Of a stretch of DNA of 5,047 nt, positions 1-5,044 are shown in pieces. How positions within the stretch are numbered: the first letter of the stretch is position 1; every line of letters starts with the position of its first letter. Source of the stretch: Gammaproteobacteria bacterium (GTDB taxonomy: Bacteria; Pseudomonadota; Gammaproteobacteria; Enterobacterales; Kangiellaceae); assembly GCA_013372875.1 (NCBI GenBank), contig JABXIW010000281.1, forward strand, positions 1-5,047, given 5' to 3'. Made by a program: the position numbers and the translations under genes. The notes under the pieces are model-generated. The model did not search any database. It was not told the origin of the DNA and saw nothing but the letters and a program-made list of their open reading frames with translations.

Positions 1-27
1 CGGGTTCAACTCCCGCCAGCTCCACCA
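1..27 (+). ncRNA. ssrA: tmRNA (ssrA), 3' end only
   Basis: These bases form the 3' end of transfer-messenger RNA, which rescues stalled ribosomes together with SmpB. The T arm is visible as CGGG (1-4), loop TTCAACT, CCCG (12-15). It is followed by the acceptor 3' strand CAGCTCC (17-23) and an encoded ACCA end (24-27). CAGCTCC would pair with the usual tmRNA 5' end GGGGCTG through one G-U wobble, and the string agrees with my memory of the enterobacterial ssrA end. The body of the gene lies left of the window. A tRNA end is the alternative but fits less well. The 3' end of ssrA is a known target of island integrases in vibrios; no second copy of this end, which would mark an att repeat, was seen in the window. 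Confidence 0.9.
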
Positions 28-36
28 AACGTTTGG

Positions 37-64
37 AAAAGGCCACCTTCGGGTGGCCTTTTTT
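37..64 (+). terminator. Rho-independent terminator of ssrA
   Basis: A perfect stem GGCCACC (41-47) / GGTGGCC (52-58) closes a TTCG tetraloop. AAAA precedes it (37-40) and six Ts follow (59-64). It begins ten bases after the mature tmRNA end and would stop ssrA transcription. Confidence 0.93.
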
Positions 65-297
65 GTATCAACAATCATATTGCCTTCTTTTCTCAGTCAC
101 TCATGCTACCTGATAACTTATCACAAGCATTACTGCGTAACTTTACAACCTATGCTAATTTAAAAACTCGTTGAGTATTAAGTTGCAAACTATACGCTCA
201 TAAGTACAACACCAACCACACATGAGAATTCAAAAGTACTCACTAAAAGGTAGAAAGTGTGTACTTACTATATACTTTTCCATTTAAAGTTCTCTAA
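65..297. other. AT-rich non-coding stretch beside ssrA
   Basis: I see no supported gene here. All frames are broken by stops. The only short ORF starting with ATG that I looked at (103-174, 23 codons) lacks a ribosome binding site and resembles nothing I recognise. The stretch contains one clear hairpin (234-266). With the lipase remnant that follows, it looks like decayed sequence next to an integration hotspot. Confidence 0.5.
234..266. repeat. Imperfect inverted repeat (hairpin)
   Basis: The arms AAGTACTCACT (234-244) and AGTGTGTACTT (256-266) pair over 11 positions with one T-T mismatch around an 11-base loop. No T tract follows, so it is not a standard terminator. Its role is unknown. 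It lies just upstream of the lipase remnant and could be a leftover regulatory or recombination element, or chance in AT-rich DNA. Confidence 0.5.
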
Positions 298-492
298 GCT
301 TTTGGGATATCAGGTACCTCATCCGGTTACAGAGTACATGCTGGTTTTGTAAATCTCTTCAATACAATATAGCCACAACTTGCAGCATACATCGCTGGTT
401 ATTCGAAAAAGAACATGAAAGCACCAAAGGTAATACACTGCGTAGGTCATAGTTTAGGTGGTGCTCTTGCTTCATTAGCAACTGATTGGGTG
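298..492 (+). pseudogene. Class 3 lipase (alpha/beta hydrolase) remnant
   Basis: One reading frame gives SSGYRVHAGFVNLFNTI, then an in-frame TAG (370-372), then PQLAAYIAGYSKKNMKAPK and VIHCVGHSLGGALASLATDW. This is the typical core of class 3 lipases: a VHAGF segment followed by the nucleophile elbow G-x-S-x-G in GHSLGG (445-462, catalytic Ser codon 451-453). An in-frame TAA lies directly upstream (295-297). No N-terminal portion is recognisable. The aspartate and histidine of the triad are missing downstream, where the frame runs into the terminator and the antisense end of the outer membrane gene. A 79-codon ORF from ATG 415 has no family-like C-terminus and is not a real gene. An intact family member would be several times longer, so this is an internal fragment of a lost gene, probably old island cargo. 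Confidence 0.82.
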
Positions 493-557
493 AGTAAAAT
501 AGTCTCTTCAATTTTGACCTTACTAAGAATTTCAGGTCTGGATCATATCACACAACA

Positions 558-590
558 AAAAATGCGAAGCTATTTAAGCTTCGCATTTTT
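558..590. terminator. Bidirectional intrinsic terminator
   Basis: The arms AAAAATGCGAAGC (558-570) and GCTTCGCATTTTT (578-590) are a perfect 13-bp inverted repeat around a 7-base loop. The A run on one side and T run on the other let it work in both directions. On the minus strand it lies 27 bases beyond the stop codon of the outer membrane protein gene and is evidently its terminator. On the plus strand it would stop read-through from the lipase remnant. Confidence 0.9.
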
Positions 591-616
591 ATTATGGATT
601 AGAATTATTAGCAATA

Positions 617-1180
617 TTAGAATCTATATTCCACACCTAAAGATGCTTGTTTAAAGTCTGTATTTGTATTCGCACCATCAAATACATTTTCTGCATTCAG
701 TTCCACATCGTACCAAGTGTATTCTGCGTTAACTAAAAAGTTATCTGTTACTTTAAAACCTACACCAGCACCAGCAAATACCCCTTCGTCATCTTTGTTT
801 CCATGGAATCCAGCAACGTTATAATCTGTCGAATACCACATTTGGCCACCTTTCGCGTACACATCCACTCTATCGGTGATTGGAGCCGTCACTTTCAATG
901 CTGCGGTATAACCATCCGTCTCTGCATTAGCCAAATTGTTACCATAGCTACCAAAATCAATGTAGCCACCTTCAAACGCTAAGTAACGGTTAAAGCGATA
1001 CCCCACCAATGCTTGCATTGCATCGCTGTCGTCCTCGAAATCATCTTGTCCATCAACTTTTAAATAACCGTAGTTCGCACCTACATAAACGCCATGATCT
1101 TTGGAGTCCGCTGCGTCAGATAAAGTACTAAACGTTGCTAGAGAAAATAGACCAACCAGAGTAACAACATTGCTTTTCAT
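617..1180 (-). CDS. Small outer membrane beta-barrel protein, OmpA-N/OmpX-like
   Basis: The 187-residue product is predicted to be an 8-stranded outer membrane barrel. It has a signal peptide (Lys-2, hydrophobic core about 5-20, likely cleavage after Ala-23 or Ala-24). Amphipathic strands lie near residues 30-40, 55-63, 66-77, 90-98, 104-117, 133-141, 147-160 and 176-187. They show the alternating aromatic/Gly pattern of this fold, for example GVYVGANYGYL and YLAFEGGYIDFGSYG, and the protein ends in YRF; a terminal Phe is the usual barrel assembly signal. There is no C-terminal peptidoglycan-binding domain as in full OmpA, and the length fits the stand-alone barrel family. The start is firm: AGGAG (1187-1191) lies 6 bases upstream of ATG. 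The gene is divergent from the LysR-type regulator, which may control it. Its role (adhesion, permeability or structure) cannot be read from the sequence. Confidence 0.88.
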   Translation of the reverse strand: MKSNVVTLVGLFSLATFSTLSDAADSKDHGVYVGANYGYLKVDGQDDFEDDSDAMQALVGYRFNRYLAFEGGYIDFGSYGNNLANAETDGYTAALKVTAPITDRVDVYAKGGQMWYSTDYNVAGFHGNKDDEGVFAGAGVGFKVTDNFLVNAEYTWYDVELNAENVFDGANTNTDFKQASLGVEYRF

Positions 1181-1186
1181 TTCGTT

Positions 1187-1191
1187 CTCCT
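1187..1191 (-). promoter_or_regulatory. Shine-Dalgarno of the outer membrane protein gene
   Basis: On the minus strand this reads AGGAG, six bases before the ATG. It is near-ideal and fixes the start codon of the barrel protein. Confidence 0.85.
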
Positions 1192-1270
1192 AAATTAACT
1201 GATTATCGAAAGTTTCAATCATAAATAGCAAAAGCAATGCCAATATTAAATTAATGAAAAACTATTTTAT

Positions 1271-1299
1271 TTTATAAGATTCTAACAATTAGCTAAAAA
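1271..1299 (-). promoter_or_regulatory. Candidate sigma-70 promoter for the barrel gene
   Basis: On the minus strand TTTTTA (1294-1299) and TATAAA (1271-1276) are separated by 17 bases. The -10 is good and the -35 poor. It would leave a 5' leader of roughly 85 bases. The region is very AT-rich, so chance matches are expected. Confidence 0.3.
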
Positions 1300-1417
1300 C
1301 ACTCGTACAAAAAACAAAATACAGGCTATTTATTTACCTTACACAAACAAAATAAATTTAGGATAAATATAACTAGTGAAAAAGCTTCTCGCTAATTTGT
1401 AGTTTTTTCAAAATAAA

Positions 1418-1434
1418 AATACACAGTGTGAATA
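1418..1434. promoter_or_regulatory. Candidate LysR-type operator (T-N11-A dyad)
   Basis: CACAGTGTG (1422-1430) is a perfect dyad centred on base 1426. The flanking pairs T1420/A1432 and A1419/T1433 extend it, giving the T-N11-A form bound by LysR-type regulators. It lies 149 bases upstream of the LysR-type gene and 238 bases upstream of the divergent barrel gene. Autoregulation or shared control is the natural reading, but this is inferred from motif and position only. The rest of the 398-base spacer (1181-1578) is AT-rich, and I found no convincing plus-strand promoter in it. Confidence 0.4.
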
Positions 1435-1518
1435 TTCTTGAGTTGTTAAATAGTCATTGAAATATCACGTGGCGTGTTTACTAGAAAGGAAGCCAATCAC
1501 ACATCCGTCGAGCCTTGC

Positions 1519-1560
1519 TTTGCTTAAAAGCACAAATCCTCTACTCTGTGCCTAAGCAAA
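1519..1560 (+). repeat. Inverted repeats in the leader of the LysR-type gene
   Basis: TTTGCTTA (1519-1526) and TAAGCAAA (1553-1560) are perfectly complementary across 26 bases. Overlapping the left arm is a second tight dyad, TGCTT-AA-AAGCA (1521-1532). The two structures exclude each other. They sit just before the weak ribosome binding region of the regulator gene, so a role in its expression is possible but not shown. Confidence 0.4.
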
Positions 1561-1578
1561 TTCAATGGAATTGAAAGA

Positions 1579-2469
1579 ATGATAAAAGGCAGTGAGTACC
1601 CTTCCATTCGTGCGTTGAGGACTTTTGTTGCTGTGGCTAACTATCTCAGCTTTTCTAAAGCCGCCGATGACCTGTGCGTAACACAAGGAGCGGTCAGTAA
1701 ACAGATGGCATCTTTAGAGCAACTCGTTGGGCTTCCTCTCATTCATCGAGGGTTAAACGGCGTGGAGCTAACAGAGGAAGGAAAGCGCTATTTGCCCCAA
1801 ATAACAGAAGCTCTGGAGCTCATTCAGCACGCAACCGCCAGCCTAATTCAGACCAACACCGATCAAGAGCTGTTGGTTGTCGATGTCACACCCTCATTTG
1901 CCAGTCTTTGGCTCGTGCCAAATATCGATGATTTCCACCAGCGCCATCCAAATATTCGCGTGAAAATTCTTACCGGAGATGGCGCAGTTAAAAACATTCA
2001 TGGTGAAAGTGATCTGCATGTGCGGTGTTTGCCTCTTTCTAATCATTCTGAATATAGCCAGCTCTTATGTGAGGAAACCTTGTTGCTGATTGGCAACACC
2101 AACCTACCAAAACTGTCAGACAGCCAAGCTATCAGCCATTACCCATTTATTCCGCAAACGACTCGCCCGCAGCTGTGGGAGCAATTCAAACAGGAGAACG
2201 ATTTAGAGTGCCCAATCACCTATCACTCCGTCGGGTTTGAGCATTTTTATTTGGCGTGTGAAGCCGTGAGAATGGAGAAGGGCTTGGCTTTGCTGCCCGA
2301 TTTTATGGCGCAATTTTCTATTTTACGTGGTGACATCCAACATATTGGGAATCTAAAGCTTCACAGCGGCTATGGCTATTATGTGGTGATCCCAAACTTC
2401 CGGTTAACGTCAAGAAAAGTGGCACTTTTTCATGACTGGTTAAAAGACAAACTTACCCATCATACCTAA
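1579..2469 (+). CDS. LysR-family transcriptional regulator, GcvA/AmpR-like subgroup
   Basis: The 296-residue product has the standard LysR length and layout. The N-terminal winged helix-turn-helix spans about residues 9-68, with the recognition region SKAADDLCVTQGAVSKQMAS and the wing ending in ELTEEGKR. A linker helix follows to about residue 90. The periplasmic-binding-protein-like effector domain runs from about 97 to 293. The start of that domain, PSFASLWLVPNIDDFHQRHP, resembles the GcvA/AmpR/TrpI subgroup. It should bind DNA as a tetramer and respond to a small ligand that I cannot name. The start is ATG 1579, needed to keep the whole DNA-binding domain; only a weak GGAA (1567-1570) precedes it. 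The gene is divergent from the barrel gene and 135 bases upstream of the co-directional fusion enzyme, with no terminator seen between, so either could be a target. Confidence 0.93.
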   Translation: MIKGSEYPSIRALRTFVAVANYLSFSKAADDLCVTQGAVSKQMASLEQLVGLPLIHRGLNGVELTEEGKRYLPQITEALELIQHATASLIQTNTDQELLVVDVTPSFASLWLVPNIDDFHQRHPNIRVKILTGDGAVKNIHGESDLHVRCLPLSNHSEYSQLLCEETLLLIGNTNLPKLSDSQAISHYPFIPQTTRPQLWEQFKQENDLECPITYHSVGFEHFYLACEAVRMEKGLALLPDFMAQFSILRGDIQHIGNLKLHSGYGYYVVIPNFRLTSRKVALFHDWLKDKLTHHT

Positions 2470-2540
2470 AGCTACCGATATGAAACCAGTATAAATATGA
2501 AGATTGTGCAGAGCCTATCACCTACCGCGCCTCAAATGTA

Positions 2541-2600
2541 AGTATGGTTAAATTTATGGCATTCTCATCCATACTATTTGAAAAGGATAAATGGATAGTA
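2541..2600 (+). promoter_or_regulatory. Overlapping inverted repeats before the fusion enzyme start
   Basis: AGTATGG (2541-2547) pairs perfectly with CCATACT (2569-2575). ATCCAT (2567-2572) pairs with ATGGAT (2591-2596). The two pairings share bases 2569-2572 and cannot coexist. The second would cover an out-of-frame ATG at 2591 just ahead of the real start at 2605. A switch-like leader is possible; chance is also possible, since the arms are short. A TACTAT (2572-2577) could serve as a -10, but no good -35 matches it. Confidence 0.3.
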
Positions 2601-2604
2601 GGAT

Positions 2605-4137
2605 ATGGACAGCAACACGCCAAGACTCTCTTTACGTACCATTGAGCCGACCGATTACCGAGAGCTCGCGGAATTAATGGACCTCGTTTTTCCTGATGTG
2701 GGCGGCTCATGGCCACGCCTGACCATAATGGATCTCATTCATCAGTTTCCCGATGGACAAATCTGTATTGAGGATAACGGCAAAATTGTCGGCGCTGCGC
2801 TGACGATCAAAGTGGACTACAACCGATTTTCACTTCCTCACCTGTACACTGACATCATCACCGAAAATAACGTCATTCAGAACCAAGTGACAGGCGATGC
2901 CATGTATGGCCTAGATGTGTTTGTTCACCCTGATTACCGTGGGCTTCGCTTGGGCCGACGTCTTTACGACGCGCGCAAAGAGTTGTGCCGCAGCAAAAAC
3001 TTTAAAGCGATACTAGCCGGTGGCCGCATTCCGAATTACCACCAATACGCGGATGAACTGAGCGTTGCAGAGTACATCGACAAAGTAAAACGCCGCGAAT
3101 TGCACGACCCGATCCTCTCCTTCCAGCTTGCGAATGACTTTGATGTTAAACGCATCATGCGTGGCTATTTGCCAGAAGATAACGCCTCTAAAGGCTACGC
3201 CACGTTGCTAGAGTGGGATAATTTTTTCTACGAGGAAGACATTCAATCCGTTCACGACATTGAAAAAACCTTGATTCGTATTGGCGTGGTGCAATGGCAA
3301 ATGCGCGCGATGAACGATTTGGAAGACTTGCTCGATCAAGCCGAGTTTTTTATCTCCTCTCTGGCCAACTACAAAGCCGACTTCGCTTTATTTCCCGAGT
3401 TCTTCAACGCTCCGTTGATGGGATTGCAAAACGATCAAAACTCGGTTGAAGCTATTCGCTTTCTTGCTAGCTTTACAGAAGAGATCAAAAACCGTTTCTC
3501 GCAAATGGCGGTCACTTACAACATCAATATCATTGCTGGCAGTATGCCGCTCATCGAAGATGGCAAGCTCTACAACGTTGCGTACTTACTGCAACGCGAT
3601 GGGGAAATTAACGCTCAGTACAAAATCCACATCACGCCACACGAACAAAAAGACTGGGTAATTGATGGCGGTGATAATGTACAAGTGTTCGAAACCGATG
3701 CTGGTAAGGTCGGCATTCTGATTTGTTATGACAGCGAGTTCCCTGAGTTGGGTCGTATGCTCGCCGAACAAGGTGCGCAAATTATCTTTGTGCCATTCTG
3801 GACCGATACCAAAAACGGCTATCAACGTGTGCGGATCTGTTCTCAATCTCGCGCGATCGAAAACGAGTGTTATGTGGCGATTGGCGGCAGTGTCGGCAAC
3901 TTACCGCGCGTGGACAACGTGGACATTCAATATGCTCAATCAGCGGTGTTCTCACCTTCAGACATTTATTTCCCCCACGACGCCACATTGACGGAAGCCA
4001 GTGCGAATACGGAAATGATCATCTTTGCCGATGTTGACTTAACCAAGCTGAAACAGCTCAACACCGAAGGCTCGGTAACGAACTTGCGCCATCGACGCCT
4101 CGATTTGTACGGTGCGTTCACAACACCAAAAGAGTAG
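2605..4137 (+). CDS. GNAT acetyltransferase / carbon-nitrogen hydrolase fusion (YhcX-like)
   Basis: The 510-residue cytoplasmic protein joins two domains. Residues about 7-190 are a GNAT acetyltransferase, with the acetyl-CoA loop in VFVHPDYRGLRLGRRLYDAR (106-125); the usual fourth-position Gly of the R-x-x-G-x-G/A signature is Arg-115. Residues about 223-505 are a nitrilase-superfamily amidase. Its catalytic triad is complete: Glu-265 in LFPEF, Lys-340 in YKIHIT and Cys-374 in ILICYDSEFPE; the second conserved glutamate is probably Glu-347. Such enzymes hydrolyse a C-N bond of an amide or nitrile through a cysteine thioester. Length and order match Bacillus YhcX-type fusions of about 510 residues, so this is a known architecture whose true substrate I do not know. 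ATG 2605 is the first in-frame start after a TAG (2599-2601) and is needed for strand 1 of the GNAT fold, yet its ribosome binding site is poorly placed. It lies downstream of a LysR-type gene and may be regulated by it. Confidence 0.92.
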   Translation: MDSNTPRLSLRTIEPTDYRELAELMDLVFPDVGGSWPRLTIMDLIHQFPDGQICIEDNGKIVGAALTIKVDYNRFSLPHLYTDIITENNVIQNQVTGDAMYGLDVFVHPDYRGLRLGRRLYDARKELCRSKNFKAILAGGRIPNYHQYADELSVAEYIDKVKRRELHDPILSFQLANDFDVKRIMRGYLPEDNASKGYATLLEWDNFFYEEDIQSVHDIEKTLIRIGVVQWQMRAMNDLEDLLDQAEFFISSLANYKADFALFPEFFNAPLMGLQNDQNSVEAIRFLASFTEEIKNRFSQMAVTYNINIIAGSMPLIEDGKLYNVAYLLQRDGEINAQYKIHITPHEQKDWVIDGGDNVQVFETDAGKVGILICYDSEFPELGRMLAEQGAQIIFVPFWTDTKNGYQRVRICSQSRAIENECYVAIGGSVGNLPRVDNVDIQYAQSAVFSPSDIYFPHDATLTEASANTEMIIFADVDLTKLKQLNTEGSVTNLRHRRLDLYGAFTTPKE

Positions 4138-4146
4138 CCAGAGACA

Positions 4147-4176
4147 CGCTCGCCGTCGCGAATCGAACGGCGAGCG
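4147..4176 (+). terminator. GC-rich hairpin after the fusion enzyme gene
   Basis: CGCTCGCCGT (4147-4156) and ACGGCGAGCG (4167-4176) form a perfect 10-bp stem with a 10-base loop, starting 9 bases after the stop codon. No T tract follows, so it is not a canonical intrinsic terminator. It may protect the mRNA 3' end, assist Rho-dependent termination, or be a REP-like element. Confidence 0.55.
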
Positions 4177-4181
4177 GAGTC

Positions 4182-4208
4182 CAGCGCAACAGCGCAACAG
4201 CGCATCAG
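4182..4208. repeat. Triplicated octamer CAGCGCAA
   Basis: CAGCGCAA (4182-4189), CAGCGCAA (4190-4197) and CAGCGCAT (4198-4205) lie head to tail and are followed by CAG. It is a short tandem repeat in the spacer between the fusion enzyme and the DedA gene, close to the GC-rich hairpin. Such arrays can vary in copy number by slippage; no function is evident. Confidence 0.8.
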
Positions 4209-4262
4209 GTAAACACAATTATCAGAGGTGTGTCAGTTTTTCTCGGGAATGAGAAACAAGAA

Positions 4263-4291
4263 TTGACCAGAGAAAACAACAGGAGTATCAC
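4263..4291 (+). promoter_or_regulatory. Candidate sigma-70 promoter of the DedA gene
   Basis: TTGACC (4263-4268, 5/6 match) and TATCAC (4286-4291, 4/6 match) are exactly 17 bases apart. Transcription would start near 4298, about 30 bases before the TTG start. The small dyad GGAGT-ATC-ACTCC (4282-4294) overlaps the -10 and could be an operator. This suggests that the gene is not dependent on the upstream unit. Confidence 0.45.
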
Positions 4292-4314
4292 TCCAATTTC
4301 CTTCCGATTTTATT

Positions 4315-4320
4315 AGAGGA
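4315..4320 (+). promoter_or_regulatory. Shine-Dalgarno that selects the TTG start of the DedA gene
   Basis: AGAGGA lies six bases upstream of TTG 4327. The good complementarity and ideal spacing favour TTG over the next in-frame ATG (codon 11, 4357), which would remove the first ten residues. Confidence 0.75.
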
Positions 4321-4326
4321 AAGCAT

Positions 4327-4938
4327 TTGGAACACATTAACGCTTTACTCATCTCCATGAAGCCTCTGCTGGAGCAGTACGGTTACCTTGCGCTTATTGT
4401 CAGCATCTTTTTTGAAGGTATTGGCATTCCCATGCCCGGGCAATCTCTGATGATCGCAGCGTCAATTCTGGCCTCAGAACAAGTCATGAATCTGAGTATG
4501 GTCATGGTTATATCTTGGCTCAGTTGCTTTTTGGGCAATACTTGTGGCTACTTACTTGGTTACTACTTTGAAGGATGGCTAGATAAAAAAGGTTACATCT
4601 CTGGCCCTAAAATGCAGAAGCTCCAAAGCACCATTCAAAAATATGGCCCTGCTTGTTTGGTGGTCAGCCGATTTATTGAAGGGATGAAGCAATTTATGCC
4701 TCTGGCGTGTGGGATAGCAAAAATGCCACGCAGAGAGTTTTTACTCGGCAACGCACTCGCTGCCACCATTTGGGTTTTGGTGTTCAGTTTACTTACGCAT
4801 TTTGCATTTGAGCACCTCAGCGCACTCAGCCATTTATATAGCCACTACAAATACGCAATCTGGGCGAGCGCCGCGGTTGTGTTCGCATTGATGATCCTAG
4901 GCTTGCTTAAGCGAAAAAAAACAAAATCGTCGCTATAA
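4327..4938 (+). CDS. DedA-family inner membrane protein
   Basis: The 203-residue protein belongs to the DedA (SNARE-associated/VTT) family of inner membrane proteins. Members are linked to envelope homeostasis, proton-dependent transport and, in recent work, lipid-carrier flipping. Family landmarks in order: the re-entrant region FFEGIGIPMPGQSLMIAAS (residues 28-46), the segment GNTCGYLLGYYFEG (70-83), the second signature VVSRFIEGMKQFMPLACGI (112-130), and Trp-149 before a hydrophobic segment. A last membrane helix (about 175-194) ends in a basic tail RKKTK. Two usually charged positions are altered: the acidic residue of the PxPGE/D motif is Gln-39, and the second arginine of the SRF-x-x-G-x-R motif is Lys-121. 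Glu-30 and Arg-115 are kept. The start is TTG with a strong ribosome binding site. It has its own candidate promoter and terminator and looks monocistronic. The specific paralogue and substrate cannot be named. Confidence 0.9.
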   Translation: MEHINALLISMKPLLEQYGYLALIVSIFFEGIGIPMPGQSLMIAASILASEQVMNLSMVMVISWLSCFLGNTCGYLLGYYFEGWLDKKGYISGPKMQKLQSTIQKYGPACLVVSRFIEGMKQFMPLACGIAKMPRREFLLGNALAATIWVLVFSLLTHFAFEHLSALSHLYSHYKYAIWASAAVVFALMILGLLKRKKTKSSL

Positions 4939-4955
4939 ATGTACTTTCAATAAAG

Positions 4956-4994
4956 GCTCTTGGTATCAGTAAGATAGATGCCATGAGCTTTTTT
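4956..4994 (+). terminator. Rho-independent terminator of the DedA gene
   Basis: GCTCTTGGTATC (4956-4967) pairs with GATGCCATGAGC (4977-4988) over 12 positions, with one T-T mismatch and one G-U, around a 9-base loop. Six Ts follow (4989-4994). It starts 17 bases after the stop codon. Confidence 0.88.
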
Positions 4995-5020
4995 CTTTCA
5001 TCCAAATACAAAAATTATGC

Positions 5021-5044
5021 AGCCATTTAGACGTCTAGACGTTG
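5021..5044. promoter_or_regulatory. Tandem met boxes (MetJ operator)
   Basis: MetJ, the S-adenosylmethionine-dependent methionine repressor of gammaproteobacteria, binds tandem 8-bp boxes with consensus AGACGTCT. Here three contiguous octamers in register read AGCCATTT (5/8, 5021-5028), AGACGTCT (8/8, 5029-5036) and AGACGTTG (6/8, 5037-5044). The last box overlaps a consensus -35. The site is cut by the window edge and may contain further boxes. It should control the next gene to the right, presumably in methionine synthesis, uptake or SAM metabolism. Confidence 0.8.

Noticed and set aside
103..174. 23-codon ORF beginning MLPDNLSQALLRNF in the gap after ssrA
   Set aside because: No ribosome binding site, no recognisable family, and a length expected by chance. 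A link to the N-terminus of the lost lipase was considered but cannot be supported.
1..616. Direct repeat of the ssrA end marking an integrated island
   Set aside because: I found no second copy of the ssrA 3' end and no integrase in the window, so an island cannot be delimited here.
415..654. 79-codon plus-strand ORF as an intact protein
   Set aside because: Only its first 26 or so codons are lipase-like. The frame continues upstream past its ATG to a TAG with more lipase-like sequence, and downstream it crosses a terminator and the antisense end of the barrel gene. It is part of the pseudogene, not a gene.
1218..1243. TTGGCA / TATGAT promoter on the minus strand before the barrel gene
   Set aside because: Both hexamers match well, but the spacer is only 14 bases, too short for sigma-70.
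1427..1442. CRP-like site starting TGTGA
   Set aside because: Only the left half-site is present; the right half reads TTGAG rather than TCACA.
2522..2716. Minus-strand 64-codon ORF over the spacer and start of the fusion gene
   Set aside because: It is antisense to the well-supported fusion gene, its product has no recognisable features, and it looks like a shadow frame.
3966..4205. Minus-strand ORF covering the end of the fusion gene, hairpin and octamers
   Set aside because: Most of it is antisense to the conserved C-terminus of the hydrolase domain; the product is Arg/Ser-rich with no family resemblance.
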